A stretch of 64,000 nt of DNA from Roseovarius mucosus DSM 17069 (GCF_000768555.3 NZ_KN293991.1:372001-436000), one strand, 5' to 3'. Positions 44,164 to 53,771 are shown, counted from the first letter of the stretch. Made by a program: numbers and translations. Notes: generated from the letters alone by a model not told the origin.

Positions 44164-45078
44164 ATGCAGATTTACCTCCCCATAGCCGAGGTGTCGGTCA
44201 ACGCCTTTCTCCTTTTGGGGCTGGGCGGTCTTGTGGGGATTCTCTCGGGCATGTTCGGGGTGGGCGGAGGTTTCATTCTCACGCCACTTCTGTTTCTTGT
44301 CGGTATCCCGCCTGCTGTTGCGGTGGCCACGGGGGCCAATCAGATCATGGCCGCCTCCTTTTCTGCTGTGCTGGCACATTTCAGGCGCAAGACTGTAGAT
44401 CTCGAGATGGGAACAGTGCTGCTCATAGGCGGCCTTATCGGGGCCGCCCTCGGGGTGATGGTGTTCAACTATCTCAAGTCATTGGGCCAGGTCGATCTGC
44501 TGGTCACTCTGTGCTATGTGGTCTTTCTGGGCGTCATCGGCGGCATGATGTTTTTCGAGAGCCTGCGCGCCATCCGCAACACCCGGCGCGGTGTGCCCCC
44601 CAAGCGCAAGAAGCACGGCTGGGTGCATCGCCTGCCGTTCAAGATGCGGTTTCGGACCAGCGGCCTCTATATCTCGGTGATCCCGCCGCTTCTGGTGGGG
44701 ACCAGCGTGGGTGTTCTGGCCGCGATCATGGGTGTCGGTGGCGGGTTCATCATGGTGCCCGCGATGATCTATATCCTGGGAATGCCGACCAAAGTGGTCG
44801 TGGGCACCTCGCTCTTTCAGATCATATTCGTGACGGCCTTTACCACGCTCCTGCATGCGACGACCAATTACACGGTGGATATTGCACTCGCTGTGCTCTT
44901 GCTGGTGGGGGGCGTGATCGGCGCGCAGTTTGGCACGTCGATCGGTACCCGGATGAAGGCCGAGCAATTGCGCATCCTCCTTGCGATCATGGTTCTCGCG
45001 GTCTGTGGCAAGCTGGCCTTGGATCTCTTGATCACGCCATCGGAACTCTACTCGCTTGGTGCGGGCGAGGGCGCATGA
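44164..45078 (+). CDS. TSUP (TauE/SafE) family permease
   Basis: A 304-residue membrane protein with about eight membrane segments and the two internal repeats of the TSUP family: LVGILSGMFGVGGGFILTPL in the first half and LAAIMGVGGGFIMVPAMIYI in the second. It exports or imports sulfite, sulfonates or related organic anions; the substrate is unknown. Start 44164 has AGGA 6 nt before. The stop overlaps the next gene by 4 bp (ATGA). Confidence 0.88.
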   Translation: MQIYLPIAEVSVNAFLLLGLGGLVGILSGMFGVGGGFILTPLLFLVGIPPAVAVATGANQIMAASFSAVLAHFRRKTVDLEMGTVLLIGGLIGAALGVMVFNYLKSLGQVDLLVTLCYVVFLGVIGGMMFFESLRAIRNTRRGVPPKRKKHGWVHRLPFKMRFRTSGLYISVIPPLLVGTSVGVLAAIMGVGGGFIMVPAMIYILGMPTKVVVGTSLFQIIFVTAFTTLLHATTNYTVDIALAVLLLVGGVIGAQFGTSIGTRMKAEQLRILLAIMVLAVCGKLALDLLITPSELYSLGAGEGA

Positions 45079-45836
45079 TGCTCTGGCGTCTGGTGCTCTT
45101 GCTTTGCTTTGCCGCCCTGCCACTCCGCGCCGAAGAGGTTGTATTGGGCTTGAGCAAGGACAAGGTCGCCATCACCGCTACCTTTGAGGGTTCCGAGATC
45201 CTGATCTTTGGCGCGGTCAAGCGGGAAGAGCCGATTCCCGATGTTCCGCTGGATGTCGTGATCGCCGTCGCAGGGCCGTCAGAGCCCGTCACCGTGCGGC
45301 GCAAGGACCGTCGCTTTGGAATCTGGGTCAATACCGATGTGGTTGTTCTTGATTCTGCGCCCAGTTTTTATGCCGTGGCAACGACGGGCCCGCTGGACAA
45401 GGTCATGTCCGATACCGAGGATTTGCGGCATCGCGTGTCGATCCCGCGTGCGATCCGATCCGTTGGTGCGGCCAGCATGGCCGAGGATGCCGAGCGGTTC
45501 ACGGACGCCCTGATCCGCATCCGGCGTGATCAAGGGGCCTATGCCATGCGCGAAGGCGCTGTGGTGCTGGATCAAGAAACGCTCTTTCGCGGCGCGATCC
45601 AACTCCCGGCCAATCTGACCGAAGGTGAGTATCTGACCCGGATATTCCTGACCCGAGAGGGGCGCGTGGTGTCACAACTTGAGACAGTGATCGACGTCCA
45701 GAAAGTGGGGTTGGAACGCTGGCTCTACACCCTGTCGCGTCAGCAACCGCTGGTCTATGGCCTGATGTCACTGGCCATTGCCATCGCAGCAGGCTGGGGC
45801 GCGTCGGCGGCGTTTCAAGCGATGCGGCGCGGCTGA
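45075..45836 (+). CDS. TIGR02186-type alphaproteobacterial membrane protein
   Basis: A 253-residue protein: signal peptide (1-18, LVLLLCFAALPLRA), a periplasmic domain of beta strands (LGLSKDKVAITATFEGSEIL, GAVKREEPIPDVPLDVVIAV), and a single C-terminal membrane helix (about 228-247, GLMSLAIAIAAGWGASAAF). I know this as the TIGR02186 family. Overlap ATGA with the TSUP gene means the two are translated together; it may be an accessory subunit of that permease. Confidence 0.82.
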   Translation: MMLWRLVLLLCFAALPLRAEEVVLGLSKDKVAITATFEGSEILIFGAVKREEPIPDVPLDVVIAVAGPSEPVTVRRKDRRFGIWVNTDVVVLDSAPSFYAVATTGPLDKVMSDTEDLRHRVSIPRAIRSVGAASMAEDAERFTDALIRIRRDQGAYAMREGAVVLDQETLFRGAIQLPANLTEGEYLTRIFLTREGRVVSQLETVIDVQKVGLERWLYTLSRQQPLVYGLMSLAIAIAAGWGASAAFQAMRRG

Positions 45837-45899
45837 TGCTGACGTGGGCCGCGTGCCCTGCCGCCCATGCCCAAACCCTTTGACCACGATAGAGAGCCT

Positions 45900-46676
45900 A
45901 TGCGCCTGAACATCGACGTGACCATGGATTATCAACTGACAGGGCATGACACCGTGCTCCTGACGCTGGAGGCGGCCCAGACCGATGGGCAAGTCGTGAT
46001 CGAAAGCAAGCTCGAGGTTGAGGGTGCCGATCTGCGTTGGATCGATGTCGAGGGTATGCCGGGGCGGCGGGTTTGGGCGCATGTGACCAGCGACCGGATG
46101 AAGCTGCGGTATCGGGCCTTGGTAGAGGTGACGCGCGCGGGGGCAGCGTTAGAGCGGCTTGCAGGCACGCCGATGCGCGACCTGCCCGGCGACGTGGTCA
46201 GCTACCTGCGTCCCTCTAGGTTTTGCCAATCCGATCTCTTGACCGAATTTGCGGCGCAGCAGTTTCGCGGGTTGGACGGTGGCGCGCGTATTGCGGCGAT
46301 TATGGACTGGGCCCGGTCCGAGATCAGCTATGTGCCCGGCTCATCCAGTGCCACAACTTCAGCGGTGGACAGTTTCGTCGCCCGCCGGGGCGTGTGCCGT
46401 GACTACGCCCACCTCGTCTGCAGCCTGGCACGCGCGGGCAATATTCCGGCGCGCTACACCTCGGTCTATGGGGCTGACGTGGACCCGCCGGATTTTCACG
46501 CGGTGGCCGAGGTGTGGCTTGAGGGGGCGTGGCACCTTGTCGATGCCACCGGCATGAGCCACGCCGCCGACATGGTGGTGATCGGCTCGGGTCGGGACGC
46601 AAGCGATGTTGCCTTTATGGAAACCGAAGATTGGGCGCGCCCACTCTGGCAAAAGGTCGACGTGCGGCGGATGTGA
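45900..46676 (+). CDS. transglutaminase-like cysteine protease family protein
   Basis: A 258-residue protein from MRLNIDVTMDYQL (GAGAG upstream); an ATG 11 codons earlier is possible. An N-terminal beta domain (1-110) is followed by the transglutaminase-like core with Cys in ARRGVCRDYAHL, His in DFHAVAEVWL and Asp in WHLVDAT. Such proteins hydrolyse peptides or amides; the substrate is unknown. No signal peptide. It converges with the SDR gene 4 bp on. Confidence 0.87.
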   Translation: MRLNIDVTMDYQLTGHDTVLLTLEAAQTDGQVVIESKLEVEGADLRWIDVEGMPGRRVWAHVTSDRMKLRYRALVEVTRAGAALERLAGTPMRDLPGDVVSYLRPSRFCQSDLLTEFAAQQFRGLDGGARIAAIMDWARSEISYVPGSSSATTSAVDSFVARRGVCRDYAHLVCSLARAGNIPARYTSVYGADVDPPDFHAVAEVWLEGAWHLVDATGMSHAADMVVIGSGRDASDVAFMETEDWARPLWQKVDVRRM

Positions 46677-46680
46677 TCCT

Positions 46681-47400
46681 TTAACCTCGCCCGATATAGG
46701 GCATCTTCGTCGCCATCAGCGTCATGAACTGCACATTCGCCTCGAGCGGTAACTCTGCCATGTGCAGCACCGATGCGCCCACATGCGCGACGTCCATCGT
46801 GGGAGGGGGTGCATCAGGATTTGCGGCGATGATCCCTTCCAGCAATTCGGTGCGGGCGTTGCCGATGTCGATCTGGCTGCAAGCGATGTCATAGGGGCGG
46901 CCATCAAGGCTGAGTGTCTTGGTCAAGCCGGTGATTGCATGTTTGGTGGTGGTATAGGCCACCGAACCGGGGCGCGGCGCATGTGCGGAAATCGAGCCAT
47001 TGTTGATGATCCGCCCCCCCATCGGGGATTGATTGCGCATTTGGGCAAAGGCCGCGCGGGCACAGAGAAACATGCCATTCAGATTCACATCCACGACCCG
47101 GCGCCACTCCTCAAAGCTCAACTCGTCGATCATCGCGGCGCGACCAAAACTGCCGGCGTTGTTGAAGAGCACGTCAAGCCGACCGGCGCGGGCGATGAAA
47201 TCCTCGAACACCCGCACCACATCGCCAGGGTCCGTGACATCGCCCGGCAGGATCACGGCGTTTTCATACCCGTTGGCCACCGCCTCGAGCGCCTCGGCGC
47301 GTCGCGCCATCAGCCCCACATGCCATCCAGCCTCCAGAAAGGCACGCGCGCAGGCGGCCCCGATACCGGCGCTTGCCCCGGTGATCAGCACGGTTTTCAT
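46681..47400 (-). CDS. short-chain dehydrogenase/reductase
   Basis: A 239-residue classical SDR. NAD(P)-binding TGASAGIGAACARAF (residues 7-21), NNAG (about 83), and the catalytic Ser with YTTTKHAITG (YxxxK). The substrate is unknown. Its start overlaps the helicase stop by 4 bp, so it is translated from that message. Confidence 0.88.
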   Translation of the reverse strand: MKTVLITGASAGIGAACARAFLEAGWHVGLMARRAEALEAVANGYENAVILPGDVTDPGDVVRVFEDFIARAGRLDVLFNNAGSFGRAAMIDELSFEEWRRVVDVNLNGMFLCARAAFAQMRNQSPMGGRIINNGSISAHAPRPGSVAYTTTKHAITGLTKTLSLDGRPYDIACSQIDIGNARTELLEGIIAANPDAPPPTMDVAHVGASVLHMAELPLEANVQFMTLMATKMPYIGRG

Positions 47401-48926
47401 GTCTCATCCTCCTGTTCGAGTTGCAGAGGTGCAGGCCCTCCGCGCAAATCATCGACCGTGAGCGGTGCCGTCGGTTTGGACAGTCGGTTGCGCACGATCC
47501 AGTGCAGGCGCTCTTCGGCGCGGGTGATCGCAACATAGGCCAGCCTTTTCCAGAGGGGTTGGCCCGCCTCTGACCGGCCCATCTGCGCGGCGGCATAGAT
47601 GTCCGGGGCGAACACCTGTACATCGGACCATTGGCTTCCTTGCGCCTTGTGGATTGTCACTGCTGCGCCATGCAAAAAGGTGGCCCCCATGTTTGCGGCA
47701 AAGGGGATGAACGGCTCTTCCTCATCTGGCTTTTCGATCTTGACGATGGAAGCGGCCGAGATTTGCGGGTCTTCGGCCCCGATCACATGCAGACGCGAAA
47801 AGCCTGGTTTGCGCCCCGGCCCAAGGTAAACCACCTGCGCCCCCTTGATCAGCCCGCGCGCCTCGAGATCAAGCCGCTTCTTTCGATGCTTGAGCGGCAG
47901 TTCGATTCCGTCGCAGATCAGCGGCTCGCCTGCCAAGAGCGCGGTTTCGGGCGCGCCATGCACGGCACGAAAGGCATTGATCAGGCGGATGCGCGTGGCA
48001 TTGCGCCAGACCAGAACCGGTGATCGCGCCATCAGATCGACCTCAACCCGCTCGGCCCATCTTACCCGCTCATCCTTTCGCGCTGCGTCCTCGATCATCC
48101 GCTCGAAATGGTGAAATTCCAGCGCAGGATCGGCGAGGGCGTGGGCCAGATCAAGGATCGGGTTATCCGCGTCCTGCCGATGAATACGGCTTAGCTCCAG
48201 CCGCGCAGGGGCGGGCAAGGTTTCAAACACCATCCCGCCCGTAGATTTGACAGGCGGCAATTGTGCCGGATCGCCAAAGAGCAGAAGGGTCGGGAAAATC
48301 TCTTGCAGGTCTTCGAACTGCTGTGCGTCAAGCATGCTTGCTTCATCGACAAAGCCAATATCCAGCGGCTCTTCACGGCGCTTCCAGCCGGTGATGAAAT
48401 CCGACCCGCGCAGGCCAGCCGCCGCGAGCGCGCCGGGAATGGATTTGTTGCTCTGATAAAACGCAAAGGCTCGGTCGAGCGCCAGATCTGTCAACCCCTC
48501 GATCTCGGGGCGTTCACCCTGACCGGCCAGCCATTCGGCGATCTTCTCATACTCCGGGTGATAGACTGGGGTGTAGAGGATGCGGTGGATGGTGGTGGCC
48601 GGCACGCCACGCATGCGCAATACGCTCGCCGCCTTGTTGGTGGGGGCAAGAATGGCCAGGGTGCGTTTGTCCCGGCGTTTGCGGCTTTCGTAATCGCCCG
48701 AAACAATCTCGACGCCGGCCTCCTCCAGCGCGCGGTAGAGGGCCGCCAAGAGCAGCGTCTTGCCAGATCCCGCCTTGCCGGTAACAGCCAGAACCACACG
48801 CTTGCCTTCGCGTGGCGGTGTCAACATAACGGTGTCGATATCCACGCCAACACCGCGCAGCGCCGCGGCGATACGGTCATGCGCCTCGGCCTGATCGGGC
48901 GAATAGGTCAGTGCAGTTTGCGTCAT
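47397..48926 (-). CDS. RecD-like ATP-dependent DNA helicase (superfamily 1)
   Basis: A 509-residue SF1 helicase. Walker A AVTGKAGSGKTLLLAALY (about 50), motif Ia LAPTNKAASVL, motif II GFVDEASMLDAQQ, motif III GDPAQLPPV, and in the C-terminal half VTIHKAQGSQWSDVQVFA and YVAITRAEERLHWI. Length and shape recall the phage Dda/RecD2 type, without an exonuclease domain. It is the first gene of a helicase-SDR pair. Confidence 0.88.
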   Translation of the reverse strand: MTQTALTYSPDQAEAHDRIAAALRGVGVDIDTVMLTPPREGKRVVLAVTGKAGSGKTLLLAALYRALEEAGVEIVSGDYESRKRRDKRTLAILAPTNKAASVLRMRGVPATTIHRILYTPVYHPEYEKIAEWLAGQGERPEIEGLTDLALDRAFAFYQSNKSIPGALAAAGLRGSDFITGWKRREEPLDIGFVDEASMLDAQQFEDLQEIFPTLLLFGDPAQLPPVKSTGGMVFETLPAPARLELSRIHRQDADNPILDLAHALADPALEFHHFERMIEDAARKDERVRWAERVEVDLMARSPVLVWRNATRIRLINAFRAVHGAPETALLAGEPLICDGIELPLKHRKKRLDLEARGLIKGAQVVYLGPGRKPGFSRLHVIGAEDPQISAASIVKIEKPDEEEPFIPFAANMGATFLHGAAVTIHKAQGSQWSDVQVFAPDIYAAAQMGRSEAGQPLWKRLAYVAITRAEERLHWIVRNRLSKPTAPLTVDDLRGGPAPLQLEQEDET

Positions 48927-49081
48927 GGCGCGACCCTAGCCTTGGTGTGCGGCAGGTGCCAGAGCCAAAGGCGCTTGACCAGCCGGGGCGCACTTCCCTA
49001 TTGCAGCGCAGCCGGGTAATGTCCGGCAAAAAGACCGGGGGCGGCAATGATCCGCACCTCGCGACCAAGGGGAAATGGACA

Positions 49082-49891
49082 ATGGCGCATATCATCGTCG
49101 TCGGCAATGAAAAGGGCGGCGCGGGCAAATCGACCGTGTCGATGCATGTGGCGACGGCTCTGGCCCGGATGGGCCACAAGACCAGCGCGCTTGATCTCGA
49201 TTTGCGCCAGCGTACCTTTGGTCGCTACGCCGAAAACCGCGCCAAGTTCATGGCGACGTCGGGCCTCGATCTGCCCAGCCCACGGTATCACGAATTGCCC
49301 GAAGTGGCTGCGGATCAGCTCAAGCCGGGCGAGAATGTCTATGACCGGCGCCTTTCGGCGGCGGTGGCGGAACTGGAGGCGGACAGCGATTTCATCGTGA
49401 TCGACTGCCCAGGTTCGCACACCCGACTGAGCCAGGTGGCCCATAGCCTCGCCGATACGCTGGTCACACCGCTCAACGATAGCTTCATCGACTTTGACCT
49501 GTTGGCCCGGATCGACAGCGACGGCAAAAAGATCCTTGGTCCCTCGGTCTATTCCGAAATGGTCTGGAGCGCGCGACAACTGCGAGCGCAAGCCGGATTG
49601 CGCGCGATTGACTGGGTCGTGGTGCGCAACCGTCTTGGCGCGCAACAGATGGTCAACAAGAAGAAGATGGGCGATGCCGTCGATAAACTTGCCAAGCGGA
49701 TCGGTTTTCGCGTGGCACCGGGGTTCAACGAGCGGGTGATCTTTCGCGAATTGTTCCCGCGCGGCCTGACCCTGCTCGACCTCAAGGATATTGGCGTGAA
49801 GGGTCTCAATATCTCGAACATCGCCGCGCGTCAGGAATTGCGCGAATTGATCAAGGCGCTGAACCTGCCGGGTGTGACCGCCAATTTTTAA
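49082..49891 (+). CDS. mipZ: division-plane positioning ATPase MipZ
   Basis: A 269-residue ParA/MinD-family protein from MAHIIVVGNEKGGAGKSTVS (deviant Walker A KGGAGKST), with DLDLRQRTFGRY and FIVIDCPGSHTRLSQVAHSL as the other nucleotide-site motifs. NRLGAQQMVNKKKMGDAVDK is typical of MipZ. It forms a gradient from the ParB-bound poles and blocks FtsZ there, setting mid-cell division in alphaproteobacteria. parAB is not in this window. It converges with serB 15 bp on. Confidence 0.9.
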   Translation: MAHIIVVGNEKGGAGKSTVSMHVATALARMGHKTSALDLDLRQRTFGRYAENRAKFMATSGLDLPSPRYHELPEVAADQLKPGENVYDRRLSAAVAELEADSDFIVIDCPGSHTRLSQVAHSLADTLVTPLNDSFIDFDLLARIDSDGKKILGPSVYSEMVWSARQLRAQAGLRAIDWVVVRNRLGAQQMVNKKKMGDAVDKLAKRIGFRVAPGFNERVIFRELFPRGLTLLDLKDIGVKGLNISNIAARQELRELIKALNLPGVTANF

Positions 49892-49906
49892 CCCTCTACA
49901 TGGGTC

Positions 49907-50776
49907 TCAGGTCACGAACTGATCCCGCGCATAGCCTTGGATGTATAGGAGCGCCGTCAGATCTCCGTGATTGATGCGGATGTCGCATTGGGCGGCAACG
50001 CTTGGCTTGGCATGAAGCGCCACGCCCGCGCCCGCACGGCCCAGCATGCCAAGATCATTGGCCCCATCCCCGACCGCGAGAACGTCGGTTTCTGTGATCC
50101 CCAGCCGTGCGCTGATCTCTTTCAGCGCTTGCACCTTGGCCGCGCGCCCCAGAATGGGGCGGGCAACGTCGCCAAGAAGACGCCCATTCTCGGCCAGAAG
50201 CGTGTTGGCGCGGTTCTCGTCAAATCCAAGATGTGCTGCAACAGAGGCTGTGAACGCGGTGAACCCGCCCGAGACCAGCGCGCAATAGGCACCGTTGGCC
50301 CGCATCGTGGCCACCAAGGCATCGCCGCCCGGCATATAGGTAATCCGGCTGGACAGAACCTCTCCGATCACCGTTTCGGGCAAATCCCTTAGCAGCGCCA
50401 CACGTTCGATCAGCGCGCCCTCAAAATCCAGTTCGCCATTCATCGCCCGCGCGGTGATGGCGCGGACATGCGCGCCCACACCCGCAACCTCGGCCAGCTC
50501 GTCGATACATTCCTGCTGGATCATGGTGCTGTCCATGTCGGCGAGCAGCATCTTCTTGCGCCGTCCCTCGGTGGGCTGAACCACCAGATCAACGCCTTGG
50601 TTTTGCAACTCGGCCCAGACCTCCCACCGGTTGCCAGGCACATGCGCCATGTCAAATTCCGCTGCTTCATCAGGGGCCAGCCATTGCACCGCGCCGCCGC
50701 CCCAGGCGTTGCGCAACGCCTCGGCCAGAGCGGGTTGCAGCGCGCCGGGTGCGGCGATCAAGGTGGTGGTGAACAT
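49907..50776 (-). CDS. serB: phosphoserine phosphatase SerB
   Basis: A 289-residue HAD-family phosphatase from MFTTTLIAAPGAL (ATG 50776). N-terminal about 80 residues resemble an ACT-like domain; then the HAD loop LLADMDSTMIQQECIDELAE (nucleophile Asp in DMDST), CALVSGGFTAFTA, and the GDGANDLGMLGRAG metal site. It makes serine from phosphoserine, the last step of the pathway whose first two enzymes are encoded divergently next to it. Confidence 0.95.
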   Translation of the reverse strand: MFTTTLIAAPGALQPALAEALRNAWGGGAVQWLAPDEAAEFDMAHVPGNRWEVWAELQNQGVDLVVQPTEGRRKKMLLADMDSTMIQQECIDELAEVAGVGAHVRAITARAMNGELDFEGALIERVALLRDLPETVIGEVLSSRITYMPGGDALVATMRANGAYCALVSGGFTAFTASVAAHLGFDENRANTLLAENGRLLGDVARPILGRAAKVQALKEISARLGITETDVLAVGDGANDLGMLGRAGAGVALHAKPSVAAQCDIRINHGDLTALLYIQGYARDQFVT

Positions 50777-50837
50777 GGGGCAAGTTTCCGATCGTAGGCG
50801 CGCGGTGTCGCAATTTCTCACTCAAGCGGCGTTCTAG

Positions 50838-50934
50838 CGTCATTTCTGCGCTTGCGAAAGACCCCGGTTGCCCGTAATCCGGTCCGTGGGACACCCCTCC
50901 CCAACGAGGGGCGCTTATCTGAGAGGGTAGCTAA
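50838..50934 (+). promoter_or_regulatory. serC leader, putative cis-regulatory RNA
   Basis: The 5' region before serC is compact and structured: GACC..GG/CCGGTC (50860-50867 and 50879-50884), a CCCCTC/GAGGGG hairpin (50894-50899 and 50906-50911), and the GAGAGGG ribosome-binding site at 50921-50927. The pyrimidine tract 50894-50902 could pair either with 50906-50911 or partly with the ribosome-binding site. Rfam has a serC leader motif from alphaproteobacteria upstream of serC-serA whose last stem overlaps the ribosome-binding site; this region fits that description. Boundaries are approximate. Confidence 0.7.
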
Positions 50935-52089
50935 ATGGCTATTGAAGCACCGGCGACGCGGCCGGCAAATCCGCGTTTTTCCTCTGGCCCCTGTGCCAAG
51001 ATCCCCACATTCACGCTCGACATGCTATCTGACGCCCCTCTGGGCCGCAGCCACCGTGCTGCTGTGGGCAAGGCCAAGCTAAAGGCCGCAATCGAGAACA
51101 CGCGCGCCATTCTGGGCGTGCCTGCCGAGTACAAGATCGGCATCGTGCCCGCCTCTGACACCGGCGCCGTGGAAATGGCGATGTGGAGCCTTCTGGGCGC
51201 GCGCCCGGTCGAGATGCTGGCGTGGGAGAGTTTCGGCGCAGGCTGGGTCTCGGACGTGGTCAAGCAACTCAAGCTCGACGCGGTGGTCAAGACCGCCGAA
51301 TATGGGCAGATCGTCGATCTTTCCTCGGTCGATACCGACAAGGATGTTGTCTTTACCTGGAACGGCACCACCTCTGGCGTGCGCGTGCCGAATGGCGACT
51401 GGATCAAGGCGGATCGTAAGGGTCTGACGATCTGTGACGCAACCAGCGCGGCCTTTGCGCAGGATCTGCCGTGGGACAAGCTCGATGTGACGACGTTCTC
51501 TTGGCAAAAGGTGCTGGGGGGCGAGGCGGCGCATGGTATGCTGATCCTTAGCCCGCGCGCGGTGGAGCGGCTCGAAAGCTATACCCCCGCATGGCCCCTG
51601 CCCAAGATCTTCCGCCTGACCAAGGGTGGCAAGCTGATCGACGGTATCTTTGTCGGCGAGACCATCAACACGCCTTCGATGCTGGCGGTCGAGGATTACC
51701 TTGTTGCGCTCGATTGGGCGGCTTCTGTGGGCGGCATGGCCGGTCTGCAAGCGCGCGCCAATGCCAATCTGGCGGCGGTCGAGGAATTCGTGGCGCAGAA
51801 TGATTGGCTGGCGTTTCTCGCGGCTGATCCGGCGATCCGCTCGAATACATCGGTGTGTTTGACCTTTGAGGATGCCCGGATCACCGATGGCGCCGCGTTC
51901 GCCAAGGCGGTTGCCAAGCGGCTGGAAACAGCGGGTGTGGCTTATGACATCGGTGCCTATCGAGATGCGCCCGCTGGTCTGCGCATCTGGTGTGGTGGCA
52001 CGATCGAGACCGCTGATGTCGCGGCCCTCATGCCGTGGATCAAATGGGCGTTCGAGACCGAGATCGCAGCGCTGTCCGTATCAGCCTGA
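50935..52089 (+). CDS. serC: phosphoserine aminotransferase
   Basis: A 384-residue PLP enzyme, fold type I. The PLP Lys is in [31 protein letters not shown] and [20 protein letters not shown] are family blocks. It makes phosphoserine from 3-phosphohydroxypyruvate and glutamate. It is of the alphaproteobacterial/archaeal type. serA follows after 86 bp, with a strong hairpin between them. Confidence 0.94.
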   Translation: MAIEAPATRPANPRFSSGPCAKIPTFTLDMLSDAPLGRSHRAAVGKAKLKAAIENTRAILGVPAEYKIGIVPASDTGAVEMAMWSLLGARPVEMLAWESFGAGWVSDVVKQLKLDAVVKTAEYGQIVDLSSVDTDKDVVFTWNGTTSGVRVPNGDWIKADRKGLTICDATSAAFAQDLPWDKLDVTTFSWQKVLGGEAAHGMLILSPRAVERLESYTPAWPLPKIFRLTKGGKLIDGIFVGETINTPSMLAVEDYLVALDWAASVGGMAGLQARANANLAAVEEFVAQNDWLAFLAADPAIRSNTSVCLTFEDARITDGAAFAKAVAKRLETAGVAYDIGAYRDAPAGLRIWCGGTIETADVAALMPWIKWAFETEIAALSVSA

Positions 52090-52103
52090 TCCCGATTTCT
52101 TGA

Positions 52104-52141
52104 AAAAAAAGCGGCCCGGAGTCTTTCAAAGACTCCGGGCC
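52104..52141 (-). terminator. strong hairpin in the serC-serA spacer, terminator-like on the minus strand
   Basis: A 13-bp perfect stem (52113-52125 with 52129-52141, loop TCA). Eight A residues lie before it on the plus strand, so on the minus strand it is a textbook terminator with a T-run; on the plus strand there is no T-run and serC-serA read-through is likely. Confidence 0.65.
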
Positions 52142-52175
52142 CCTCCCCCAAAGTTTTCATAAAAGGACCAGACAG

Positions 52176-53771
52176 ATGGCCCCCAAGGTTCTCGTATCCG
52201 ACAAACTCTCTGAAACCGCCGTCCAGATCTTTCGTGATCGGGGCATCGAGGTGGATTTTCGCCCGGAACTGGGCAAGGACAAGGAAAAACTCGCCGAGGT
52301 GATCGGTGACTATGATGGCCTCGCCATCCGCTCCGCGACCAAGGTCACGGAGAAGATCCTTGCCAATGCCCATAAACTCAAGGTGATTGCGCGGGCCGGG
52401 ATCGGCACCGACAACATCGACAAGGAAGCCGCCTCGAAGAAGGGCGTGATCGTGATGAACACGCCCTTTGGCAACATGATCACGACCGCCGAGCACGCGA
52501 TTGCGATGATGTTCGCCGTCGCACGCCAACTGCCCGAGGCCTCTGTCTCGACCCATGCTGGCAAATGGGAAAAGAACGCGTTCATGGGCGTTGAGCTTTT
52601 CAACAAGACCCTTGGGGTGATTGGCGCAGGCAATATCGGTGGCATCGTCTGTGACCGGGCGCGCGGCCTCAAGATGAAGGTGATCGCCTACGATCCCTTC
52701 CTTGGTCAGGAAAAGGCCGACAAGATGGGCGTGGAAAAGGTCGAGCTTGAGGAATTGCTTAAGCGGTCCGATTTCATCACGCTGCATGTGCCGTTGACCG
52801 ATCAGACCCGTAATATCCTCAGCCGCGAAAACCTGGAGAAAACCAAGAAGGGCGTGCGCATCATCAACTGCGCGCGTGGCGGTCTGGTGGATGAGCAGGC
52901 GCTCGCGGACCTCCTGAAATCCGGCCATGTTGCGGGCGCGGGCTTTGATGTGTTCACCGAGGAACCGGCGGTGAAAAACCCGCTCTTTGGCCTGCCTAAT
53001 GTGGTCTGCACGCCGCATCTTGGGGCTGCCACGACAGAGGCGCAGGAAAATGTTGCCTTGCAGGTGGCGGAACAGATGTCCGATTACCTTCTGACCGGGG
53101 CTGTCACCAATGCCCTCAACATGCCGTCGGTCACGGCAGAAGAGGCCAAGGTGATGGGGCCGTGGATCAAGCTGGCGGATCATTTGGGCAACTTCATCGG
53201 TCAGATGACCGATGAGCCGATCAAGGCGATCAACATCCTTTATGACGGTGTCGTTTCCGAGATGAACCTGGGCGCGCTCACCTCTGCGGCTGTGGCGGGG
53301 ATCATGAAATCGGTGAACCCTGAGGTTAACATGGTCTCAGCCCCTGTTGTGGCCAAGGAGCGTGGTGTCAAGATCAGCACCACCAAGCAGGACAAATCAG
53401 GTGCCTTTGAAGGTTATGTCAAGATTACCGTAGTCACAGACAAGCGCGAGCGCTCGATTGGCGGTACGGTGTTCTCCGATGGCAAGCCGCGTTTCATCCA
53501 GATCAAGGGGATCAACATCGACGCCGAAATCGGTCGTCACATGCTCTATACCACCAACGAGGATGTGCCAGGCATTATTGGTACGCTTGGTCAGACGATG
53601 GGCGATCATGGCGTCAATATCGCCAACTTTACCCTCGGGCGCGCCGATGCGGGCGGTGAGGCGATTGCGCTTCTTTATGTTGATGCCCCGGTGCCCTCTG
53701 AGGCGATCAAGGCGTTGCATGACACGGGAAAGTTCCAGCAAATTCGCGAGTTGAAATTCGACGTGAGCTGA
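52176..53771 (+). CDS. serA: D-3-phosphoglycerate dehydrogenase
   Basis: A 531-residue long-form PGDH. Substrate domain, then NAD-binding LGVIGAGNIGGIVCDRAR (about 147-165), catalytic Arg in NCARGGLVDEQALADLL, His in VVCTPHLGAATTEAQ, an intervening domain (about 330-450) and a C-terminal ACT domain (about 455-531, HGVNIANFTLGRADAGGEAI). It starts serine synthesis and is probably inhibited by serine through ACT. AAAGGA ribosome-binding site. Confidence 0.97.
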   Translation: MAPKVLVSDKLSETAVQIFRDRGIEVDFRPELGKDKEKLAEVIGDYDGLAIRSATKVTEKILANAHKLKVIARAGIGTDNIDKEAASKKGVIVMNTPFGNMITTAEHAIAMMFAVARQLPEASVSTHAGKWEKNAFMGVELFNKTLGVIGAGNIGGIVCDRARGLKMKVIAYDPFLGQEKADKMGVEKVELEELLKRSDFITLHVPLTDQTRNILSRENLEKTKKGVRIINCARGGLVDEQALADLLKSGHVAGAGFDVFTEEPAVKNPLFGLPNVVCTPHLGAATTEAQENVALQVAEQMSDYLLTGAVTNALNMPSVTAEEAKVMGPWIKLADHLGNFIGQMTDEPIKAINILYDGVVSEMNLGALTSAAVAGIMKSVNPEVNMVSAPVVAKERGVKISTTKQDKSGAFEGYVKITVVTDKRERSIGGTVFSDGKPRFIQIKGINIDAEIGRHMLYTTNEDVPGIIGTLGQTMGDHGVNIANFTLGRADAGGEAIALLYVDAPVPSEAIKALHDTGKFQQIRELKFDVS

